A stretch of 20,484 nt of DNA from JAFGQJ01 sp964495755 (lineage in GTDB: Bacteria > Spirochaetota > Spirochaetia > SZUA-6 > DRHE01): assembly GCA_964495755.1 (NCBI GenBank), contig CAZBXU010000050.1, positions 1-20,484 on the forward strand, in the 5' to 3' direction. Within the stretch, counting starts at the first letter, position 1. Each line of letters opens with the position of its first letter. Made by a program: the position numbers and the translations under genes. The notes under the pieces are model-generated. The model saw only the letters and a list, made by a program, of their open reading frames with translations. It had not been told where the DNA came from and searched no databases. Positions 15,061-20,484 of this stretch are shown one piece after another.

Positions 15061-16365
15061 ATGACAGCAAAGAATATAGATTTATCGGTCGATTTCGCAG
15101 GGGTGAAGTTCAAGAATCCCTTTTTGCTCTCTTCATCTCCCGTGTCGAACAGTGCCGAAATGGTCGCCCAGTCCTTCGAAGCCGGATGGGGTGGGGTAGT
15201 GTATAAGACTCTCGCTTCAGGGCGCTGGCCGATCGTTCATCCCTCCCCGAGGATGAATCCGTACCACTACGGCTCCACCAAGATGATGGGTCTGCAGAAC
15301 GTAGAGCAGATTTCGGATCGTCCGCTGAAGGACAATCTACTCGATCTCCTCTATCTGAAGAAGAACTACCCGGACCACCCCATCGTGGCCAGCGTCATGG
15401 GCTTCTCCACCGAGGATTGGCAGTACGTGGCCAAGGCCGCCGAAGACAATGGTGCGGACATGCTCGAGTTGAACTTTTCCTGCCCCCATATGACCATTGA
15501 AGGTTCAGGGCACAAGGTAGGCCAGGCCTTTCAACTGCTGGAAGGATTCACGGAGGCCGTGAAAAAGGTGGTCAAGATTCCCGTCATGGCCAAGATGACC
15601 CCGAACATCACCGATATCACCGAACCGGCCGTGTTCGCCAAGAAGGGCGGTGCCGATGCGATCTCGGCGGTCAATACATTCCAAGGGATATCTGAGATCG
15701 GCCGGGATGACTGGATTCCCAAGCCCAATATTTTCGGTGTAGGGGCCGAGAGCGGCTATTCGGGTCCGGCGATCAAACCAATAGCACTTCACTTTATCGC
15801 CGATATGGCCAAGTGCAAGGACCTCGGGCTTCCCCTGTCCGGAATTGGCGGCATCGAAACCTGGGTGGATGTGCTGGAATACCTGCTGGTTGGAGCTACC
15901 ACCGTACAGGTAACAACTGGAATCATCCACTACGGCTATCGAATCGTCGAGGACATGGCTGAGGGCTTGCGGGACTACATGGCCTCCAAAGGAATAACTA
16001 AGGTATCTGAACTGATCGGCAAGGCTCTGCCCAATCTGCAAGAGACGGATCATTTCGACCTGGAGCGCCAGGGCCGAGCTGAATACAACTACGAAACTTG
16101 CGTCGGCTGCGGCCAGTGCTACATCGTGTGCAACGATGCCGCCGGCCAGGCGCTGGAATGGGATTCGGAAACCCGGAGGCCCAAGCTGATCGAGGACAAG
16201 TGTCTCGGCTGTATGATCTGCAGCTTCGTCTGCCCCGTGCCCGGCCTGATTTCTTTCAAAGAGATGCCAAGGGAGTGGAATCGAAACGAAACGGTTGTTA
16301 TGGATCCGGGTCTGGAAAAGGAGCTGAGGTATCAGCCTTTCGAAAAAGTGGATCTGAAAAGATAA
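15061..16365 (+). CDS. preA: NAD-dependent dihydropyrimidine dehydrogenase subunit PreA
   Basis: Catalytic FMN subunit that reduces uracil/thymine to the 5,6-dihydro base (or the reverse), 434 residues. It is a dihydroorotate-dehydrogenase-like TIM barrel: NPFLLSSSPVSNSAEM (19-34), GWGGVVYKT (42-50), ELNFSCPHM (136-144), AKMTPNITDI, and GIGGIETWVDVLEYLLVGAT. A two-cluster ferredoxin domain with CVGCGQCYIVC and CLGCMICSFVCPVP forms the C terminus. The segment YGYRIVEDMAEGL is nearly what I recall from E. coli PreA. The mammalian enzyme's catalytic cysteine position (before GQ) is valine here, as I also remember for E. coli PreA, so this is not a defect. An AGGAGG site precedes ATG 15061. Confidence 0.93.
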   Translation: MTAKNIDLSVDFAGVKFKNPFLLSSSPVSNSAEMVAQSFEAGWGGVVYKTLASGRWPIVHPSPRMNPYHYGSTKMMGLQNVEQISDRPLKDNLLDLLYLKKNYPDHPIVASVMGFSTEDWQYVAKAAEDNGADMLELNFSCPHMTIEGSGHKVGQAFQLLEGFTEAVKKVVKIPVMAKMTPNITDITEPAVFAKKGGADAISAVNTFQGISEIGRDDWIPKPNIFGVGAESGYSGPAIKPIALHFIADMAKCKDLGLPLSGIGGIETWVDVLEYLLVGATTVQVTTGIIHYGYRIVEDMAEGLRDYMASKGITKVSELIGKALPNLQETDHFDLERQGRAEYNYETCVGCGQCYIVCNDAAGQALEWDSETRRPKLIEDKCLGCMICSFVCPVPGLISFKEMPREWNRNETVVMDPGLEKELRYQPFEKVDLKR

Positions 16366-16479
16366 CGCAATCTTCGCGGTCGGGCGCTCCCGTGGCATTT
16401 CAAAGGAAGATTGTGTTGTTTTCTTCCGGCCGAAAATCTTGTAATTATAACAAGATTTTCTCACCGTCATCATAATAGG
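16366..16479 (+). ncRNA. Two-stem leader element before hydA (copy B)
   Basis: It begins directly after the preA stop codon. Stem 1 pairs CGCAATCTTC (16366-16375) with GAAGATTGTG (16406-16415), with one G-U wobble; its 30-base loop can hold an extra small hairpin (CGGG-CGCT-CCCG). Stem 2 is a perfect 11-bp repeat, GAAAATCTTGT (16432-16442) with ACAAGATTTTC (16450-16460), loop 7. The tail GTCATCATAATAGG merges with the hydA ribosome binding site AGGAGG (16477-16482). Compared with copy A, stem pairs change in compensatory fashion while loops differ in length. There is no U-run after stem 2, so it is not an ordinary terminator. Being inside the operon, it could set hydA expression separately from preTA. 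Confidence 0.5.
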
Positions 16480-16491
16480 AGGATGAGAGAG

Positions 16492-17889
16492 ATGAGCGTA
16501 CTGATAAAAAACGGACTGGTTGTGACATCTTCCGGAAGCTACTCCGCAGATGTCTTTGTTGAAGGTGAAAAAATAAAGGTTATAGGCAGCGATCTGGAGG
16601 CGACGGTCAAGGCGGAGGAGGTTGTCGAGGCAAAGGGAAAGTATGTGCTGCCCGGCGCGATCGATCCCCACACCCACCTGGCCATGCCCTTCATGGGTAC
16701 GACCTCGAAGGATGACTTCGAAACGGGTACGATTGCCGCGGCCTGTGGTGGAACCACCTCGGTGGTAGATTTCGTCCTCCAGAACAAAGGGGAATCCCTC
16801 CATGAAGCGGTGGAGCGAAAAAAGGGAATAGCCGATGGGAAAGTGGCCGTGGACTACTCTCTGCATCCGGCTGTGCTGGATCCCAGACCCGAAGTGATCG
16901 ACGAGGTCAAGAAAGCGGCCCAGGAGTACGGAACACCCAGCTTCAAGATTTTCCTGTTCTACGATTTTAGAGTGGACGACTACACCATGATCCGACTGCT
17001 TGAAGAGACCAAGAAGTACGGCGGTTTGATACAGGTGCACGCGGAGAACTTTGACATCGTACGCCGTTTGAACGAGAGGTTTGAAAAGGCCGCAAACCTG
17101 TCCCCCATGTATCACGCCAAAGCCCATGCTATCCTGGCCGAAGAGGAGGCTGTGGACAAAGCGGCGAAGATGGTCGAGTTCACCGGCTCGCGGATCTACA
17201 TCGTACATCTGTCCTCTAAAGAGGGGCTTTGGAAGATCAAGAAAGCCCGAGACCGGGGCGTGGAGATGTATGCCGAGACCTGCCCCCAGTATCTGACCCT
17301 GAACGAGGAGCGCTACAACGAACCGAATTGGCAGGGGGCCAAGTACGTGATGTCGCCGCCTCTGCGACCCCAGGATTCCAGTGAAGAGCTCTGGTTGGGC
17401 TTGAGATACGGGGATGTTCAGACGATCGGCACGGATCACTGCCCCTTCGATTTCAAAGGTCAAAAGGACATGTTCGGCAAGGACGACTACAAGAAGATCC
17501 CCAACGGCGCGCCTGGGATCGAAACCATGATGATGCTCCTGCACAGCGAAGGCGTGGTCAAGGGCCGTATCAGCCTGGAACAGATGGTGGGTGCACTTTC
17601 CACGAACTCGGCCAAACTATTTGGTCTCAAAGACAAGGGGGCGGTCGCCGTGGGCAAAGATGCGGACCTGGTGATATTCGATCCCAAGCAGAAGTTCACC
17701 GTATCCCAGAGCAAGCTGCACATGAACGTGGACTACACACCCTGGGAGGGTTGGGAGCTGACAGGAATGCCCTCGGTTGTGTACTCCCGTGGAAAGCGTG
17801 TAGCCGAATGGGATGGAAAGCAGATGAAGTTTGTCGGGAAGGTCGGGGTCGGTCGATTTGTGAAGCGCGAGCCCCGCGAAGGTACATAG
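16492..17889 (+). CDS. hydA: Dihydropyrimidinase (D-hydantoinase)
   Basis: Opens dihydrouracil/dihydrothymine (or hydantoins) to the N-carbamoyl-beta-amino acid; a cytoplasmic amidohydrolase with two metal ions. 465 residues from ATG 16492. Metal ligands are visible: AIDPHTHL with H60/H62, SFKIF with K152 (the carbamylated lysine), VHAENFD with H183, IYIVHLSSKEG with H239, and IGTDHCPF supplying the last aspartate. The open frame reaches back to 16411 and there is an ATG at 16483. AGGAGG (16477-16482) abuts 16483 but is nine bases from ATG 16492, which also gives the standard MSVLIKNGLVV start. It is last in the transporter-preT-preA-hydA series. The next enzyme, beta-ureidopropionase, is not in the window. 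Confidence 0.94.
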   Translation: MSVLIKNGLVVTSSGSYSADVFVEGEKIKVIGSDLEATVKAEEVVEAKGKYVLPGAIDPHTHLAMPFMGTTSKDDFETGTIAAACGGTTSVVDFVLQNKGESLHEAVERKKGIADGKVAVDYSLHPAVLDPRPEVIDEVKKAAQEYGTPSFKIFLFYDFRVDDYTMIRLLEETKKYGGLIQVHAENFDIVRRLNERFEKAANLSPMYHAKAHAILAEEEAVDKAAKMVEFTGSRIYIVHLSSKEGLWKIKKARDRGVEMYAETCPQYLTLNEERYNEPNWQGAKYVMSPPLRPQDSSEELWLGLRYGDVQTIGTDHCPFDFKGQKDMFGKDDYKKIPNGAPGIETMMMLLHSEGVVKGRISLEQMVGALSTNSAKLFGLKDKGAVAVGKDADLVIFDPKQKFTVSQSKLHMNVDYTPWEGWELTGMPSVVYSRGKRVAEWDGKQMKFVGKVGVGRFVKREPREGT

Positions 17890-17911
17890 AGGTTTGAAGA
17901 ATCGACCGCTT

Positions 17912-17930
17912 GTGCAAAAACCGAGTCATG
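17912..17930 (+). repeat. Partial copy of leader stem 2 downstream of hydA
   Basis: GTGCAAAAACCGAGTCATG matches 12657-12675 of copy A at 18 of 19 bases, i.e. the left arm of stem 2 plus half its loop. The right arm is missing. A separate inverted repeat, TTCTGCT (17931-17937) with AGCAGAA (17953-17959), follows at once. It may be a decayed third copy of the element. The rest of the 191-bp gap 17890-18080 holds a promoter candidate and nothing else I can name. Confidence 0.45.
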
Positions 17931-17994
17931 TTCTGCTGGAGAGTGCAAGGGTAGCAGAAAGGTTACCGGGTAAGTAAAAAATAATCTGTGTTAA

Positions 17995-18021
17995 TTGAAA
18001 AAGTGGTAGTTTCGCTATAAC
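17995..18021 (+). promoter_or_regulatory. Possible promoter of the envelope-protein pair
   Basis: TTGAAA (17995-18000) and TATAAC (18016-18021) are separated by 15 bp, slightly short of the optimum. Initiation near 18028 would give about 50 nt of leader to GTG 18081. Confidence 0.35.
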
Positions 18022-18080
18022 TTTGTAACGTATAGAGAGGAAAACTCTGGCCTTATTCGCACGCAGGGGAGGATGAGAAA

Positions 18081-19424
18081 GTGCGTAAAATTTTACTCCT
18101 GGTAGTTATACTCCTGGCAATGTCGCTGTTTATCGTCACAACGGTTTCCGCTCAGGTCGTATCAGAACGCAAGGAAATCGCTGTGTTCAAGCTCAGCTAC
18201 TACCGTTTTGACATCCCAAATGCGGTGCTCGGGGGAATTGACGAAGAGATCCGCAGCGTTTTCATCAACCTGGGACGCTTCGATGTGGTGGGTTTGACTC
18301 AGCGCCTGGAAGAGGGGGATCTGAACGAGTTCATCGACAAGATCAAGATGTACAAAGAGGAGCAGGTAGAGATCCCCGAAGAGGTACAGATGGGCAAGGA
18401 GTTCTTCACCAAGGCGGACTTCGACAGCCTGGTGGGTTCCTTCCTCGTCGTGGTACCGGCGGTGGCGAATTATGTGGTCGCTCGCCTCGACACGGAGGAG
18501 TATCAGATCAACATCAAAACGTCCTTCAGCTTCGTCAATGTGGAGGAAGGGCGCACCTTCGCCCAAGCTTTCGTGGATACCCAGGGAAAGGATGAGAATG
18601 TCGACCTGGCCATCAAGGATGCCCTGGACGCAATTCCCATGCAGCTGACCTTCGAGATCCGCAAGATCCCCGAGTTCCAGCTCAAGACAGGCGTCATCGA
18701 GGTGCGGGGCAGCGAGATCATTATCGAGCTGGGCAGGGACCTCGGGCTCAAAGCCGGGGACGAGTATGTGATCGTCTCCGGGGAGATCTTACAGTCGGGA
18801 AAAGCTCTGACTCGTGAAAACGGGCTTGTGGTGATCAAAGAGGTCAGCGATGAGGTGTCGGTGGCAAAGATCATCTACGCCCGTCCCGGGCCTCAGATTG
18901 GGGATCAGCTGCAGGAGGTGCCCCGCTTCGGCATGGACACCACCCCGTACGTACACTTGGCCAAAGGGGCGCTCTATAATCGAGACACAACCATCCTCAT
19001 CGGTGCCCGGCAGGCCGTATCGCGGGGATTCTTCGGTTTCCGACCCCTCCTCGGTATTGAGGTCCCCCTGATCGCCAATATTGCCGCGGCTTTGCCTGTG
19101 AATATCTATTTAGGTGGAGAGTACGATATTTACTTCGGCCGCTTTCAGCTCGTGCCCATGGCTGGCTTGGGGGTCGGGATGGCCTACCTCTGGTATCTTA
19201 AATACGCCGATGTGCCGGAAGACGAGAGATTTTTCCTCACCCACGTGGGAGGGCTTGCCGGGGTTACCGCCAACTACCTCTTCCACAAGAATTTCCGTTT
19301 CTCCGTAGAGGTGGGATACATGAATTGGTTCTCCTTGATACCGTTAAAGGTGTTTACCGATAACTTAACCTTCCCCGACTACGACGGCCTGTTCGTGGGA
19401 GCGGGCGTAACCATCAAGTATTAG
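18081..19424 (+). CDS. Secreted envelope protein, CsgG/FlgT-like N-terminal part plus beta-barrel-like C-terminal part
   Basis: 447 residues. MRKILLLVVILLAMSLFIVT with VSAQ as probable cleavage site is a Sec signal peptide. Residues about 28-200 (KEIAVFKLSYYRFDIPNAV, RSVFINLGRFDVVGL) resemble the TolB-N/CsgG alpha-beta fold of periplasmic/outer-membrane assembly proteins. LGRDLGLKAGDEYVIVSGEI (about 217-236) resembles the C-terminal domain of FlgT. From about residue 310 alternating aromatic and glycine-rich strands lead to a terminal GVTIKY, as in an outer-membrane barrel, though the region seems short for a full barrel. GGGGAGGA lies suitably before GTG 18081. It is followed after 17 bp by a lipoprotein gene, so the two probably act together. 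Function is unknown; family assignment is by appearance only. Confidence 0.6.
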   Translation: MRKILLLVVILLAMSLFIVTTVSAQVVSERKEIAVFKLSYYRFDIPNAVLGGIDEEIRSVFINLGRFDVVGLTQRLEEGDLNEFIDKIKMYKEEQVEIPEEVQMGKEFFTKADFDSLVGSFLVVVPAVANYVVARLDTEEYQINIKTSFSFVNVEEGRTFAQAFVDTQGKDENVDLAIKDALDAIPMQLTFEIRKIPEFQLKTGVIEVRGSEIIIELGRDLGLKAGDEYVIVSGEILQSGKALTRENGLVVIKEVSDEVSVAKIIYARPGPQIGDQLQEVPRFGMDTTPYVHLAKGALYNRDTTILIGARQAVSRGFFGFRPLLGIEVPLIANIAAALPVNIYLGGEYDIYFGRFQLVPMAGLGVGMAYLWYLKYADVPEDERFFLTHVGGLAGVTANYLFHKNFRFSVEVGYMNWFSLIPLKVFTDNLTFPDYDGLFVGAGVTIKY

Positions 19425-19441
19425 AAAAGGAGGTGGATCGA

Positions 19442-20484
19442 GTGAAAAGCAAGTCTCTCTTTGGACTGTTCGCTCTACCATTTTTGTTTTTATTCCTAAT
19501 CTCCTGTCTCAGCGGGCCGCCGGCAACGGTACAAGCTCCTCAAGCGGATACCGCCGCGGCTATGCCCGAAGAGAAAGTATACGAGGGGGCGGGTCGGGAC
19601 GCCTCGATGCTCACGGCGATGAATATGGCTAAGATGGACGCGGTCCGAAAGGCCGTGATCGACATGATCGGTGTGGCCAACGAGCAGGCGAATCAGGAAG
19701 AGCTGCAGGAGGTTCTGTACAACACCCAGAACCCCAACGCCTTTGTGAATAACGACACCTTCGAAACCCTCCGCAAGGACAAAGTGGGGGAAGACTACAT
19801 CTTCGAAGCCAGGGTGGCCGTGAAGATGCGGGCCGTGGAGAGCACCCTCAAAGCCCACGGGCTGTACGGCGAGGTTGTGAGCATGCAGGAGAAGACCGGA
19901 GAAGCCGCCGCAGCTTCCGCTGAAGCTACGAAAGAGGGTGCCGAGGCGATCGACGAGATCACGGCGCAGACCGACGGGGAAGAGCTGACTGCGGAGGAGA
20001 AGCGGATCATTGTCCGGTATGTGAGCAACATGACCTATATGGTCTACTTCAACGAAGAAGCCACTGAGGATCCCTTCTATATGAAGGCGGCGGTGGGAAT
20101 CGCCAACGAATACCTCACCTCAAATGCCATCGAGGCGATCGACTACGATCAGGTGGAACAGCTTAAAGCTGATCAGCGGATGGCCTACGAGGAAGAGGCG
20201 GGAGATAGCATCTCGATCATTCAGTGGATCGCTCAGAAGCTGAACGCCGATGTATATATCGAAATCGACGGCCGCACCAGCGGCGAGACCTCCGGAGACA
20301 AGTACTACGGGCAGGCCAACATCACTCTCAAAGGCTTCGAGGCCTCCACGGGGCGCCTTCTCGGTTCCCAACCCTGGAACAGTCCGAAGACCTTCTCCAC
20401 CGCTTCGGAGCAGGCTGCAAAAATCAATGCCCTGCAGACCAGCGTGTACAAGGCCATGCCCATCGTGATCGATCAGGCCAAGGC
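19442..20484 (+). CDS. Lipoprotein with LPP20/FlgT-N-like domain (3' end outside window)
   Basis: An open frame from GTG 19442 runs to the window edge (347 complete codons). AAGGAGGT (19427-19434) is ideally placed, and the gene starts 17 bp after the previous stop. The signal peptide is MKSKSLFGLFALPFLFLFLI followed at once by SC, so the lipobox is LISC. Residues about 45-85 (YEGAGRDASMLTAMNMAKMD, then AVRKAVIDMIG) match the LPP20/FlgT N-terminal pattern, in which a helix rich in A-x-x-D-A-V-x-x-A-(V/I) follows an initial strand. Later segments (KRIIVRYVSNMTYMVYFNEE; LNADVYIEIDGRTSGE; NITLKGFEASTGRLLGSQPW) suggest further alpha-beta domains like those of periplasmic CsgG/TolB-type proteins. 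The Ala/Glu-rich helix at about 145-185 may be a linker. It is not a full-length gene here. Confidence 0.65.
   Translation, partial: MKSKSLFGLFALPFLFLFLISCLSGPPATVQAPQADTAAAMPEEKVYEGAGRDASMLTAMNMAKMDAVRKAVIDMIGVANEQANQEELQEVLYNTQNPNAFVNNDTFETLRKDKVGEDYIFEARVAVKMRAVESTLKAHGLYGEVVSMQEKTGEAAAASAEATKEGAEAIDEITAQTDGEELTAEEKRIIVRYVSNMTYMVYFNEEATEDPFYMKAAVGIANEYLTSNAIEAIDYDQVEQLKADQRMAYEEEAGDSISIIQWIAQKLNADVYIEIDGRTSGETSGDKYYGQANITLKGFEASTGRLLGSQPWNSPKTFSTASEQAAKINALQTSVYKAMPIVIDQAK

Noticed and set aside
15469..15530. Apparent loss of the PreA catalytic cysteine
   Set aside because: The position before GQ is valine rather than the cysteine of mammalian dihydropyrimidine dehydrogenase, but from memory E. 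coli PreA has valine there too, so this is not evidence of inactivity.
15505..17544. A 679-codon open frame on the minus strand
   Set aside because: It lies opposite preA and hydA, both unmistakable by motifs and ribosome binding sites, and shows no recognisable domain. It is a long antisense shadow of GC-rich coding sequence.
1..20484. CRISPR arrays, tRNA/rRNA genes, insertion sequences, prophage genes
   Set aside because: I looked for regular direct repeats, cloverleaf sequences, and transposase or integrase motifs and found none.

Overview
The window comes from a diderm, moderately GC-rich bacterium. A spirochaete or a similar marine/anaerobic lineage is plausible. This rests on several GTG starts with strong AGGAGG ribosome binding sites, lipobox-bearing lipoproteins, a CsgG/FlgT-like envelope protein ending in a beta-barrel-like region, and a PreTA-HydA pyrimidine locus. 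The taxon is an inference; there is no rRNA, tRNA or marker gene to settle it.

Left part (1-6.9 kb). After the tail of a GNAT acetyltransferase and about 460 bp with no convincing gene comes a two-domain VOC protein. It is followed by a cluster that reads as a sulfonolipid (capnine-type) pathway. An iron-sulfur APS reductase (CysH, minus strand) makes sulfite. A divergently transcribed cysteate synthase would combine sulfite with O-phosphoserine. A serine-palmitoyltransferase-like alpha-oxoamine synthase would condense cysteate with an acyl thioester to 3-ketocapnine. The cysH/cysteate synthase intergenic region carries a perfect 16-bp palindrome of the kind bound by TetR proteins, and a TetR gene lies at the far end of the cluster behind a ketopantoate-reductase-family gene. 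No short-chain dehydrogenase for the 3-keto reduction is present.

Middle part (7.0-10.5 kb). This is a methyl-cycle module. An ArsR-methyltransferase fusion regulator (SahR-like) and S-adenosylhomocysteinase form one minus-strand operon. A stand-alone homocysteine S-methyltransferase runs the other way. A 32-bp perfect inverted repeat sits on the -10 region of a good sigma-70 promoter for the regulator-ahcY operon, a textbook autorepression layout.

Right part (10.5-20.5 kb). A large LamG-like lipoprotein is followed by a plus-strand group: EamA transporter, preT, preA, hydA, i.e. reductive pyrimidine catabolism as far as N-carbamoyl-beta-alanine. The transporter and hydA each have a related leader directly before the start codon. 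Each leader has two stem-loops, the stems show compensatory base changes between the copies, and the second ends next to the ribosome binding site. This looks like an undescribed cis-regulatory RNA, or alternatively a repeat/operator family, and is one of the two most interesting observations here. The window ends with two envelope proteins: a CsgG/FlgT-like secreted protein and an LPP20/FlgT-N-like lipoprotein cut by the window edge.
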